64,000 nt of DNA, taken from contig NZ_JANJZD010000013.1 in NCBI RefSeq assembly GCF_024623325.1, positions 62,001 through 126,000 on the forward strand, read 5' to 3'. Shown piece by piece: positions 6,912-15,467 of the stretch (positions are counted from its first letter, which is position 1; the number at the start of each line of letters is the position of its first letter). The notes below the pieces were generated by a model. That model worked only from the letters and a program-made list of their open reading frames with translations. It did not search any database and was not told the DNA's origin. The translations under genes and the position numbers were made by a program. This stretch comes from Acetatifactor muris. GTDB taxonomy: Bacteria; Bacillota; Clostridia; Lachnospirales; Lachnospiraceae.

Positions 6912-8783
6912 CTACCCTTCCTTCGGCACATAAGTCGGTACAATCTGTTTCACATACTCACGGATGTCATACGGCTCCCGGACCACATATTCCTTCAGCT
7001 CTTCCAGCTGCGCCATAAACTTCTCTTCGTTCAGCTCTATAGGTTGTCCAATATGAATCATCTTATTGGCGGTATCCTTCATTCCCTCCTCCGCCATAAG
7101 CATTTCTTCATATAATTTTTCCCCGGGCCTGAGCCCTGTAAATTTGATTTCGATATCTTCGCCCACCTTATATCCGGACAGTTTGATCAGGTTCTGGGCC
7201 AGATCCAGAATTTTCACCGGCTCCCCCATATCCAGAACGAAGATTTCTCCGCCTCTGGCATAGGCTCCCGCCTGCAGCACCAGGGATACTGCTTCGGGAA
7301 TGGTCATAAAGTAACGGATGATGCCGGGATCTGTCACTGTCACTGGACCGCCTTCTGCAATCTGCTTCTTAAACAGAGGGATTACGCTCCCGTTACTGCC
7401 CAGCACATTGCCGAAACGCACCGCCACAAATTCCGTCTCCGAATGCTTGTTGTATGTCTGTATAATCATCTCACAGATTCGTTTGGTAGCTCCCATGATG
7501 TTAGTGGGATTCACCGCCTTATCTGTGGAAATCATCACGAAACGTTTTACTTTCCATTTGTCTGCCGCCTGAACCACCTTCCATGTTCCCAGCACATTAT
7601 TTTTCACCGCCTCATTGGGGCTGTCCTCCATCAGAGGCACATGTTTATGTGCTGCCGCATGGTACACAATATCCGGGCGATAGGTCTCAAATATCTGCTC
7701 CATACGGTTGGTATTCCGCACAGATGCAATCAGTACCTTCAGATCCAGATCCCTGTACTTTCTCACCAGCTCCTGCTGAATATCATAGGCATTGTTCTCA
7801 TAGATATCTACTATAATCAGCTGCTTTGGATGATGTCCTGCAATCTGCCTGCACAGCTCACTGCCGATAGAGCCGCCTCCGCCCGTCACCATCACGACCT
7901 TACCGCTCACGTAACCCATGATTTCCTCGATGTTGGTCTTCACAGGCTCCCTGCCCAGCAGGTCCTCAATCTCTACCTCCTGCAGTTTGGATACAGATAC
8001 TTCTCCGTTAATCAGCTGATAGGTCCCCGGAATCGCCCGAAGCTTACAGCCCGTCTCCTTACAGATTTCCAGGATTTCCTTCCTGGTCTGCCTGTTGGCA
8101 GAAGGAATGGCATAGATAATCTCATCAATTCCGTACTCCGATACTGCCTCCAGAATCTTGTCTCTCCCTCCTGCGATGGGAATCCCCCGAAGCAGCTTTC
8201 CGTGGCATCCGGGATTATCGTCAATAATGCATTTCACCCGCAGGTTGATGTACTGGCTGACCTCAATCTCCTTCAGAATCATATTCGCCGCAGCGCCCGC
8301 TCCGATAACCATCACATTGATTCTGGGCTTTCTCCCCAGGATGCTGCTTCTCCGGGAATTCAGCACACGCATGATTCGATAGCTGAATCTGATGACACAG
8401 GTCAGTCCAAACAGGAAGAACCAATAGAGCACATAGTAACTCCTGGGCATGACCCATTCCATGATAACGCACAGAATCGTCTGGCCCAGTGCGGCACAGC
8501 TGGTGGCAAACGCAATGTTAATCAGCTCCGTGGCACTGGCATACCGCCATACACTCTTATAAAGCTTCCAGATCAGAAAGAAAAAAAGCGTCAGAACAAT
8601 CGTATACGGAAGAAACTTCTCGTATCTCTCCAAATACTCTTTTGGAATTTCCTTGAAGCTGAATTCAAACCGCAGAAAAATTGCTCCGAAGGAAGATACC
8701 ATAACAGCCATTATATCCATCAGAATCAGAGCAATTATCCTGTTTACAGGTATTTTCAGGAAACTTGTATTTTTTTCTACCAT
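6912..8783 (-). CDS. Membrane-bound nucleotide-sugar 4,6-dehydratase/epimerase (CapD/PglF family)
   Basis: The predicted protein has 623 residues. Four membrane helices lie in the first ~130 residues. A first Rossmann domain carries VMVIGAGAAAN near 161, and the catalytic extended-SDR domain carries VTGGGGSIGSE near 300 and ISTDKAVNP near 420. This is the layout of WbpM/PglF/CapD enzymes, which convert UDP-GlcNAc to the 4-keto-6-deoxy sugar, the entry point to bacillosamine- and fucosamine-type sugars. The open frame extends 31 codons further upstream (to 8876), but the promoter at 8818-8846 would lie inside it. The ATG at 8783 has an excellent AGGGAGGAG site, so I start there. It is divergent from the Xre gene and stands alone between the EPS operon and the loaP region, possibly serving both. 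Confidence 0.92.
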   Translation of the reverse strand: MVEKNTSFLKIPVNRIIALILMDIMAVMVSSFGAIFLRFEFSFKEIPKEYLERYEKFLPYTIVLTLFFFLIWKLYKSVWRYASATELINIAFATSCAALGQTILCVIMEWVMPRSYYVLYWFFLFGLTCVIRFSYRIMRVLNSRRSSILGRKPRINVMVIGAGAAANMILKEIEVSQYINLRVKCIIDDNPGCHGKLLRGIPIAGGRDKILEAVSEYGIDEIIYAIPSANRQTRKEILEICKETGCKLRAIPGTYQLINGEVSVSKLQEVEIEDLLGREPVKTNIEEIMGYVSGKVVMVTGGGGSIGSELCRQIAGHHPKQLIIVDIYENNAYDIQQELVRKYRDLDLKVLIASVRNTNRMEQIFETYRPDIVYHAAAHKHVPLMEDSPNEAVKNNVLGTWKVVQAADKWKVKRFVMISTDKAVNPTNIMGATKRICEMIIQTYNKHSETEFVAVRFGNVLGSNGSVIPLFKKQIAEGGPVTVTDPGIIRYFMTIPEAVSLVLQAGAYARGGEIFVLDMGEPVKILDLAQNLIKLSGYKVGEDIEIKFTGLRPGEKLYEEMLMAEEGMKDTANKMIHIGQPIELNEEKFMAQLEELKEYVVREPYDIREYVKQIVPTYVPKEG

Positions 8784-8817
8784 CGGCAGTCTCCTCCCTA
8801 AACCAAATCCTTTTCCT

Positions 8818-8846
8818 AGTATATACCACCCATCTGCTTTCCGCAA
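8818..8846 (-). promoter_or_regulatory. Sigma-A promoter of the dehydratase gene
   Basis: Leftward -35 TTGCGG (8846-8841), 17-base spacer ending GGTGGTA, -10 TATACT (8823-8818). The start is near 8811, which fixes the 8783 ATG as the first usable start codon. Both boxes and the spacer end match the loaP promoter. Confidence 0.7.
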
Positions 8847-8853
8847 GAAAAAA

Positions 8854-8882
8854 TTGGCATAACCGGCCATTGCCATTATAAT
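8854..8882 (+). promoter_or_regulatory. Sigma-A promoter of the Xre gene
   Basis: TTGGCA (8854-8859), 17-base spacer, perfect TATAAT (8877-8882). Its -35 box is only 7 bases from the -35 box of the divergent promoter, so a regulator bound here would affect both. Confidence 0.65.
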
Positions 8883-8885
8883 ACC

Positions 8886-8919
8886 ATTATAGGACTCGCT
8901 TCGCGAACCCTATAGTAAT
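8886..8919 (+). promoter_or_regulatory. Palindromic hairpin at the start of the Xre transcript
   Basis: TATAGG pairs with CCTATA, and inside it TCGC pairs with GCGA over TTC; the two helices are separated by a symmetric AC/AC internal loop. It begins at the predicted transcription start. As DNA it is an operator-like palindrome; as RNA it is a 5' stem-loop. No T-run follows, so it is not a normal terminator. Confidence 0.4.
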
Positions 8920-8961
8920 AGCTCTGTTTTAAAAAATATATTTCACAAAGGAGAAAACAAC

Positions 8962-9375
8962 ATGAATTTATCAGAACGATTAGCCACTCTGCGTCAGATC
9001 AAAGACATTGGACAGAAAGTACTTGCTTCCCACCTGAAAGTCTCCATCGGCACCATATCCAATTATGAAAACGGAGTTCATCAGCCGGACCTGGATACCC
9101 TGTGCCGATTTGCAGAATATTACGATGTAACGATAGATTATCTGCTGGGCAGAACCGCTCATTCGGCTTCTCCGCTGAATTATCAGGAATGTAATATTTA
9201 TATGGAGCTCCGGGAAAGAATCTTTCTGGAGACGGCAAATCTGTCTCCAGAAAGTCTTCATACGCTGGAATGGATCACAAGGCTGCTTGCGGATTATGAA
9301 ATCACAGTCAAGTCAGCCAATACCGCCCCGTGTATCGCACAGCCGCTGGCCCAGACACAGCAGCCAACAGAATAA
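8962..9375 (+). CDS. Xre-family transcriptional regulator
   Basis: This 137-residue protein has an N-terminal HTH_3 domain (residues 4-60): QKVLASHLKVSIGTISNYENG is the helix-turn-helix, and PDLDTLCRFAEYYDVTIDYLLGR is the usual family ending. The remaining ~70 residues hold a short helical region and a Gln/Pro/Thr-rich tail and are not a recognised effector domain. AAGGAG lies 8 bases before the ATG. It is the only rightward gene between two leftward polysaccharide operons and is divergent from the dehydratase gene. A role as local repressor of that gene and itself, acting at the palindrome near 8886-8919, is a reasonable inference. It converges with the lipoprotein gene. Confidence 0.85.
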   Translation: MNLSERLATLRQIKDIGQKVLASHLKVSIGTISNYENGVHQPDLDTLCRFAEYYDVTIDYLLGRTAHSASPLNYQECNIYMELRERIFLETANLSPESLHTLEWITRLLADYEITVKSANTAPCIAQPLAQTQQPTE

Positions 9376-9406
9376 AGGCGTCGAATGTCCTTCTGCGTTC
9401 TGCCGG

Positions 9407-10420
9407 TTACATCAGATCCGGAGACCATTCAATATCCGTATCTCCACCGGCTGAAGGCGGTGTCGGCTCCTGGGGAGGTTCCGGCGTCGGCTGCGGATCT
9501 GGCTGTGGTTCCGGCTCGGGATCCGGTTCTGGCTCAGGGTCCGGCTGCGGTTCCGGCGTTGGTGCCTGGGTAGGTACCGGCGTCTTCACCGGCTTTGGCG
9601 TTGCCGCAGGTTTGTTTGTCGGCTTCGGTGTAGGCGTCGCCGTCGGCACAGGAGTCGGCGTCGGAACAATCTCTCCCTGCTCGTCGTATTTCACAGTTGT
9701 CGTCTCATAGGAAAATCCTTCTCTGTTCGTCCACAAATCAAAGGCTTCCCCAGGCGCTCCGGTATATTCGGATTTGGTATACTCACCTGTAATAACACCT
9801 TTTGAATAGGTTCCGGTTTCCTTTGCGATATACCCGTTTTTGCTGTCAATCAGCCATATTTCAAATGCCCCGTCATATTCTCCCTCCGATACACCTGTCT
9901 GCATTATCCAAGTGATACCGTCTGCCTGCTTCAGCAGAATCAGACTGCCATCTTCCCCCTGATAGCAAATGTTGGCATAAAAATTTCCCGGGATATCATA
10001 ACCCACATGCACGGAGAGGAGCACACGCTCTCCCTCCTGCAGCGTGTAACTTCTACTGCCTTCATAAAGTCCGCGGGACATGGTTTCTTCCCATTCCGCG
10101 CTGCTTACCATGTGAATGCCTTCTCCCACATATTCCGGTACCTCCAGATTCTGATACAGCGTCTTCATGGCTTCCTGCACTTCTCCCTCTTCCTCAGCAG
10201 TAAGCTGCCCGCTGCCATACAGCAGTTCCATTCCCGCAGGCTCTGATCCCGCAGATTCCGGTTCCGCGTTCACCGGCTCATTGGTGATTGTGACTGCTTC
10301 CACCACACTGATACTGCTCTCCGACATCACCTCATCGGTTCCATCTCCGCAGCCTGTGAGGGCTGCCGCCATGAGGATTCCCGCTGCCATGCCGTATATT
10401 CGCTTCGTTATAGCCATCAT
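9407..10420 (-). CDS. Lipoprotein with proline-rich C-terminal tail
   Basis: Starting at the ATG at 10420 (AAAGGA site 6 bases upstream), the 337-residue product has a lipoprotein signal ending LTGC with Cys24 as lipidation site. The open frame extends 12 codons upstream but without a ribosome site. Residues ~50-220 form a globular, acidic domain of unknown family with a YEGSRSYTLQEGERVLLSVHVGY region. The last ~100 residues are low complexity: PTP/ATPKP repeats followed by PEPEPDP repeats, which would span peptidoglycan or the capsule. It is the last gene of the EPS operon, 127 bases after the glucosaminidase. Attachment or organisation of the polysaccharide at the cell surface is possible but unproven. 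Confidence 0.7.
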   Translation of the reverse strand: MMAITKRIYGMAAGILMAAALTGCGDGTDEVMSESSISVVEAVTITNEPVNAEPESAGSEPAGMELLYGSGQLTAEEEGEVQEAMKTLYQNLEVPEYVGEGIHMVSSAEWEETMSRGLYEGSRSYTLQEGERVLLSVHVGYDIPGNFYANICYQGEDGSLILLKQADGITWIMQTGVSEGEYDGAFEIWLIDSKNGYIAKETGTYSKGVITGEYTKSEYTGAPGEAFDLWTNREGFSYETTTVKYDEQGEIVPTPTPVPTATPTPKPTNKPAATPKPVKTPVPTQAPTPEPQPDPEPEPDPEPEPQPDPQPTPEPPQEPTPPSAGGDTDIEWSPDLM

Positions 10421-10546
10421 ACTCATTCCTTTCATTTTTATACTGGCAGTTATCACTGCCTCCGTTTTCTGCTGCCGGCTTCAACTCTCCGTCAGATTTC
10501 CGCATTCCCGGAAAATACCGCGAAACTTCCTGTCTGAGAATTTCCC

Positions 10547-13087
10547 TCAGTTCCCTCCTGACAGTGCATCCGCATCGCTCACCAGTTTCTTCAGGAATGT
10601 TTCTGCTGCGGAACCTGCAGGATAGCTCCCCTGGCTCAGCAGCTGCTGTGCCAGATTATAAATGCTCCTGGCCACCACAGGTCCGTAAAGGGTAGTCTCC
10701 ACGCCGTCCTTTTCCAGCACAATATAGCCGCGGAAAGCGTATTCCGTCTTATACTGCTCCACCGGCAGGCCCACCAGCACAGAGGTATATCGATATCTTC
10801 CGTCCACTGTCTCGAAGACCACATCCTGCATGTTTCCGCTGCTGTCCATACCATAGGAAATACCGCCGGCCACCTTTGCTCCGCCTCTGATCATGGGATA
10901 CTGTGCCCTGTTGGCATTATTCATTACCAGAGTGCCGTATTCTTTCAGTTTATAACCGTTTACTCCTGCGGAAATCAGTTTCCCGCGAAGTTCTGCGGAT
11001 ATACCTGTTTTAAACCGTATTCCCGTCTTCCCTGTGACACGAATGGAAAAACCGTGATATGTCAGCAGGTCCGCCAGCCCCGGCTCCTCCGTGGCCGTAT
11101 AGGCCACCCCGTTATAGCGCAGACTCCAGACCGCCATTCCCACCGGCACACCGGAGGCATTATACTGATATACAACCGCGGTACCTGCCTTTCCGTCGGG
11201 TGCTTCCACAATCAGCCTGCTGTCTCTCCGTTCTCCCTGATAGGCCACTCCATCCAGCCATACGGTAGTATCACTGTAGCCCGAAGGCAATTTTAACACC
11301 ACATTGGTGGAAGCGCTTGGTTTTGTGCAGGGTGCCTCCGGCATATTCTCATAGACCGGAATCTTGAACACAAAAGTACTGTCCACCGCACTTGCACTTT
11401 CATAAAGCCTTTTCATGCTGGAGGCTTCCGAAGTGGGTGCCATAATATTCTGCATATACTGATGCGTGTAAGGCGCATAGGTACCATTGGGATTCACATT
11501 AAACTTCTGCAGATACAGAGTATCCTGTCCCTTTTTGATATAGTTGGCGGAAATAAAATCCGCCCCGCCCCGCAGCGCGTTCTCCACGCCATACCAGCCC
11601 TGCTCCTTCGCATACTTCAGACCATTCTCATAAATTTGCTGGCTTGTAGTTCCGGAAGCCTTTATATTAAAGAAATTATAATATCCTTCATATCCTTTAT
11701 AAGTTCCCGAAATCAAAGGAGAAGTTCCCTTTCCCTGTTCCTGAAGTACTCTTGCTGCCAGATGGAAAGGACTTACCTTCCGTCCTTCCTCCCTTCCAAT
11801 ATCCCAGAAAAGCTGTGCGTAAGTAGTATTGGTGCCGGGTGCCGGCTTGCTGTCAGTCATAAAGGTATTGCGCAGAAATGCCGTTACTGCCTCCAGTGTA
11901 TGACATTCTTCATTATAAGTCAGCTGCTCGAACTGGAAAATGCCGTTTTCTGTGAGGCCGTTTCTGGGATCCATATACACTTCCAGCGCCGCCTCGGAGG
12001 CATAATACCATTGTCCGTCATCATAAAGTCCCTCTTTTGCCCACTCTTCCTGCGTGTATTCAATCAGGCTTTTGCCGTTTTGAAGCTGCTGATAAACGGA
12101 ATTATCCCAGTCCAGCCCCGTGTTCATTTTCACAAAGCGCCAGTTCGGGTGCTTCTGCTTCAGCGCCAGCAAAGCCTGACGATAGCTTTCCGGGAACTGG
12201 TCTATGTCCGGATAAGCTGCCTTTTCTTCCCCATCTGTGGCATAGGCGGAATCCTGGAAGTTCATTCCATACATCTCTTCCCATTCCAGGAACCGTGAAT
12301 CCGAACTGGCCAGATACATCCGGGGAACGTACCCCTGGATTTCCTGCCCTTTGTACTCCAGCCCCACATAATACCAGATCTCCATATTGTCATCCACATA
12401 GACATCCAGAATATTCACAGTATGTCCGCTGAGGACCGTAACTGCCGTGCCTCCCTCATAGTCAGGAGACGTACGCACGGGATATTCGTCGCTCAGATAC
12501 ACCAGCGCCATGATCTCCCTCTCTGCAGCAAGTACAGTCAGAGCTTCTCCCGCAGCCTCCACCCATTCCGCTGTCTCCGCGTCCATGAATGTCGAAACCC
12601 TTGTGCGGCCATCCTGTCCGAGACTTTCCTTCTGTGCCGTTACATTCCCCTCCTCCGACACTGTCTCCAGCTTCCCGCCTGTGGGTCCACTTCCTTCAGT
12701 CTGCATATTTCCTGGCTGCATCCCCTCTGTCTGCTCACCTTCCGGCTGCGTGCCGTTTTCCTGTACGCCGCCCGGCTGTACATCACCTTCTTCTGCGGCT
12801 TCGTCCGTCCACACGTTTTCGTTCTCCTGGAACTGGCCCGGCTGTGTACTGCTCACCTGCTCTTCGTCCGACTCCGCATTTTCCTTCTGTGCATCTCCGC
12901 TCTCCGGCGCGGCTTCGTCCTCCTGTACATCTCCCGACTGCACATAACCCGGAAAAAGCCCTTCTGTTCCGTCCATTTCTCCGCTCATCCCGGCAGTCAC
13001 CGGCTGCATGATACTTCCGCAGAGCAAAGCCGCCGCAAACAATATTCCACATATACGTTTTCTATATCTTCCCATACAGTATCTCAT
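10547..13087 (-). CDS. Secreted N-acetylglucosaminidase (GH73-like) with SH3-like domain
   Basis: The product is about 846 residues from the ATG at 13087 (ATG 13075 is an alternative). A basic n-region precedes a signal helix (ICGILFAAALLCGSIM). Residues ~35-190 are Glu/Gln/Gly/Pro-rich low complexity with repeated GGVQENG- and TEGMQPG-like units. An SH3-like segment follows (YPVRTSPDYEGGTAVTVL ... VPRMYLAS). The glucosaminidase domain then contains FHLAARVLQEQG with the likely catalytic Glu, and YNFFNIKASG. The C-terminus has Ig-like segments and a TGIRFKTGISAE domain common on Lachnospiraceae surface proteins. It should cleave peptidoglycan glycan strands outside the cell. The longest ORF would overlap the preceding glycosyltransferase and lacks a ribosome site there, hence the later start. 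Confidence 0.82.
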   Translation of the reverse strand: MRYCMGRYRKRICGILFAAALLCGSIMQPVTAGMSGEMDGTEGLFPGYVQSGDVQEDEAAPESGDAQKENAESDEEQVSSTQPGQFQENENVWTDEAAEEGDVQPGGVQENGTQPEGEQTEGMQPGNMQTEGSGPTGGKLETVSEEGNVTAQKESLGQDGRTRVSTFMDAETAEWVEAAGEALTVLAAEREIMALVYLSDEYPVRTSPDYEGGTAVTVLSGHTVNILDVYVDDNMEIWYYVGLEYKGQEIQGYVPRMYLASSDSRFLEWEEMYGMNFQDSAYATDGEEKAAYPDIDQFPESYRQALLALKQKHPNWRFVKMNTGLDWDNSVYQQLQNGKSLIEYTQEEWAKEGLYDDGQWYYASEAALEVYMDPRNGLTENGIFQFEQLTYNEECHTLEAVTAFLRNTFMTDSKPAPGTNTTYAQLFWDIGREEGRKVSPFHLAARVLQEQGKGTSPLISGTYKGYEGYYNFFNIKASGTTSQQIYENGLKYAKEQGWYGVENALRGGADFISANYIKKGQDTLYLQKFNVNPNGTYAPYTHQYMQNIMAPTSEASSMKRLYESASAVDSTFVFKIPVYENMPEAPCTKPSASTNVVLKLPSGYSDTTVWLDGVAYQGERRDSRLIVEAPDGKAGTAVVYQYNASGVPVGMAVWSLRYNGVAYTATEEPGLADLLTYHGFSIRVTGKTGIRFKTGISAELRGKLISAGVNGYKLKEYGTLVMNNANRAQYPMIRGGAKVAGGISYGMDSSGNMQDVVFETVDGRYRYTSVLVGLPVEQYKTEYAFRGYIVLEKDGVETTLYGPVVARSIYNLAQQLLSQGSYPAGSAAETFLKKLVSDADALSGGN

Positions 13088-13214
13088 ACCTTTCCAAAGT
13101 ATTGTCAACATTTCCTCTGTGACCTGCCACAGCAGCCATTTTCTGTTGCTTCCGGAATTCAGATTAACACGTTTTATTCGTACTGTCTCCCGGTAGTTTT
13201 TCCCATTCGTGCAT

Positions 13215-14201
13215 TCACCGCCGCAATGCTGCATGCAACTGTCTTATTTTCTTCGGCGCAATGCCGAATAACGTGTGATAAATTTTATTTTTTCCGGTCA
13301 AAATCGGATTTTTCATGGCCATCAGCCAGTTTTTTCTAAGGTAAGATACCACTTCCATATATAATCCATTGTCTCGCCGCATCTGGGAAATGGGAATATG
13401 CAGCAGGTATTCCAGGCGCTGGAACACTCCGAAACGAAATGCGGTTTTCTCCAGTTCCGGATAATTGCGTTTCACCAGTTCCGCCGCCATATCCGCATTT
13501 TCCACGCTGTCTCCATATACCCGGGAAAAGGTTTCCCTGTCCGCCTTCCGCGAATTACTTCCAATCCGGTAGAATACATGGTAGTCCTGCCCGGGAAGAG
13601 ACAGAATTTCTCCCATCTCCGGCAGCATTCTGATCAGAAGGTGAAAGTCCTCGTTCAGCCGGTCAGGCGGAAACCCGTCTTCCGGAAATAAATCCCGGCG
13701 AATTAATTTCGTACAGAAGGAACAGTCTCCTCTGTGGAGAAGCAGCTCTTCCATAAAGTGTCTGTCTTCTATCACCACAGGCTCTTCAGGCGGCTCACAT
13801 ATATTGGGAAGGGCATTTCCCTTTTCATCTATCTCATCCCTTCCTGTCTGAGCCGCAGATACGGAAAAATTCCGTATTCCATCCATCAGACGCTGATACA
13901 TGCCGGGGGCAATATAATCGTCGCTGTCCACAAAGCCCACGTATTCTCCGGCAGCATACCTCAGCGCCAGATTTCTCGCAGAGGAGGAGCCCCCGTTTTC
14001 CTTGTGATAGACTCGAATCCGTCTGTCCTCTGCTGCCAGCTCATCACAGAGAGCTCCCGTACCATCCGTAGAGCCATCGTCCACCAGAATGATTTCCAGG
14101 TTCTGATATGTCTGGGCCGTTATGGAATGTACACACCGGGGAAGGTATTCAAGTATGTTATACACCGGCACAATGACGGTAATCAAAGGGGTATCCTTCA
14201 T
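13215..14201 (-). CDS. Glycosyltransferase family 2
   Basis: This 328-residue GT-A enzyme has the classic N-terminal pattern TVIVPVYNILEYLPRCVHSI, LVDDGSTDGT near residue 40 and GFVDSDDYI near residue 92 (the metal-binding DXD equivalent). The N-terminal ~210 residues are the catalytic domain; the rest is a helical extension without membrane segments. Such enzymes add sugars to the lipid-linked repeat unit on the cytoplasmic face. It sits 33 bases after the GT4 gene in the leftward EPS operon and ends 127 bases before the predicted glucosaminidase start. Donor sugar unknown. Confidence 0.9.
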   Translation of the reverse strand: MKDTPLITVIVPVYNILEYLPRCVHSITAQTYQNLEIILVDDGSTDGTGALCDELAAEDRRIRVYHKENGGSSSARNLALRYAAGEYVGFVDSDDYIAPGMYQRLMDGIRNFSVSAAQTGRDEIDEKGNALPNICEPPEEPVVIEDRHFMEELLLHRGDCSFCTKLIRRDLFPEDGFPPDRLNEDFHLLIRMLPEMGEILSLPGQDYHVFYRIGSNSRKADRETFSRVYGDSVENADMAAELVKRNYPELEKTAFRFGVFQRLEYLLHIPISQMRRDNGLYMEVVSYLRKNWLMAMKNPILTGKNKIYHTLFGIAPKKIRQLHAALRR

Positions 14202-14234
14202 ATGTTCTCACCGCTCCGTTCCTTTTCACAGTTT

Positions 14235-15467
14235 TCACGATTTCCTGCGGTATCTCTCCCCCAGCACAGGCGCCGGCATACAGGGTGTATAAGGCAGTTG
14301 ACCCTCAAGGTTGCCTGTCACAGCCTTTGAGGCAGCTTTATCCCCCGCCATTTCCTCTTCCGGATTCAGGATACCCCGAATCAGCTCCATCAGCCGCTCC
14401 GCCGCATTCTCGGCATTCCAGACTTCCGCAATCGTTGCGTAGGCCTTTCTTCCCGCGCTCCTGCAAAGCGCTCTGTCCTTTACCAGCTTCTCCGCCAGGG
14501 CAAACAACTGCTTTGCATCTCCGTCTCTGTAGATAAACCCATTCTCTCCGTTCACCACCAGAAAAGGGACAGCTCCGATCAGATGGTCCGCCACCAATGC
14601 ACAGGCGCTGTTCATAGCCTCGTTGGCCACAGCCCCCCATCCCTCCTGTCTGTCGCTGGTAAACAGGAAGATGTCCGCTTCTTCCATATATCGGCGTACA
14701 TCGGCGGGAGCTTTATAGCCCAGAAGGCTGACGCAGTCTTCCAGTTCATCTCTTTCCAGCATCTCTTCCATTTGAGAGTACAGCTCCCCGTCACCGATAA
14801 TATTCATATGGAAGGAAAGCTTTTTATCCTTCAGATACTTTGCCGTCTTCAGAGCAAGCTCCGGATGCTTCCAGTCAATCATCCGGGCCGCCCAGAGCAG
14901 GCAGGGAACCTTTTCCTTTCCATATCCCTTTTCCGCCAGAAGCCGGTCCACATCATAATGCTTCGTCTCCGGGAAATACCCCCAGCAATACTTTTTCCCC
15001 GGATAGGCTCTGACAATTCCGAAATCGGAAGCCACATACGCACCTGCACAGAGCAGGTATACCTGCTCTTTTCGGTAACGTGTATGATCGTGATACTTCT
15101 TTTTCAGACCTCTGGGAGAAATTGCTTTCCACTGTCCTGTCTTATACAGTCTCTCACTGTAACGGATAACGGGCTTTCTCTCCTTCAGCCTGGGAACAAT
15201 GTAGGATTCCTCGTCTGTCCCGCCGAACACCACCATATCGCAGTCCAGAATCAGCCGGCGGCAGGCTGCTTCTTCCTCATAGAAGCACTTCACATAAGAC
15301 GGCCTGTCCTCCTGATTCCAGCCCATACGTACCCGCTGTTCCTCCATGGGTTCCGTCTGAATAAAGGTAAAATTACCTCCGGTAAGCCGGTTCATGGCAT
15401 TGCAGAATGGAATCTGGTGATGATTGATGTAATTTGACACGAAAGCAAGCTTATAACATGTCTTCAT
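14235..15467 (-). CDS. Glycosyltransferase family 4
   Basis: From the ATG at 15467 (GGTGG 6 bases upstream) the protein has 410 residues. The start overlaps the end of the preceding GT4 by 17 bases; the longer open frame to 15587 is entirely within that gene and is rejected. The GT-B C-terminal half has LLWAARMIDWKHPELALKTAKYL, HMNIIGDGELYSQMEEML, VSLLGYKAPADVRRYMEEADIFLFTSDRQEGWGAVANEAM and the usual second Rossmann core. It is likely a retaining transferase of the WcaL/AmsK/RfaB type acting on the growing repeat unit. It is part of the EPS operon. Confidence 0.88.
   Translation of the reverse strand: MKTCYKLAFVSNYINHHQIPFCNAMNRLTGGNFTFIQTEPMEEQRVRMGWNQEDRPSYVKCFYEEEAACRRLILDCDMVVFGGTDEESYIVPRLKERKPVIRYSERLYKTGQWKAISPRGLKKKYHDHTRYRKEQVYLLCAGAYVASDFGIVRAYPGKKYCWGYFPETKHYDVDRLLAEKGYGKEKVPCLLWAARMIDWKHPELALKTAKYLKDKKLSFHMNIIGDGELYSQMEEMLERDELEDCVSLLGYKAPADVRRYMEEADIFLFTSDRQEGWGAVANEAMNSACALVADHLIGAVPFLVVNGENGFIYRDGDAKQLFALAEKLVKDRALCRSAGRKAYATIAEVWNAENAAERLMELIRGILNPEEEMAGDKAASKAVTGNLEGQLPYTPCMPAPVLGERYRRKS

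Noticed and set aside
7443..8801. Rightward 452-codon open frame
   Set aside because: Antisense to the PglF-like dehydratase; its product is His/Gln/Leu-rich, without domains or ribosome site.
9330..9710. Gly/Ser/Val-repeat open frame on the plus strand
   Set aside because: It is the antisense of the Pro/Glu repeats in the lipoprotein tail; no ribosome site.
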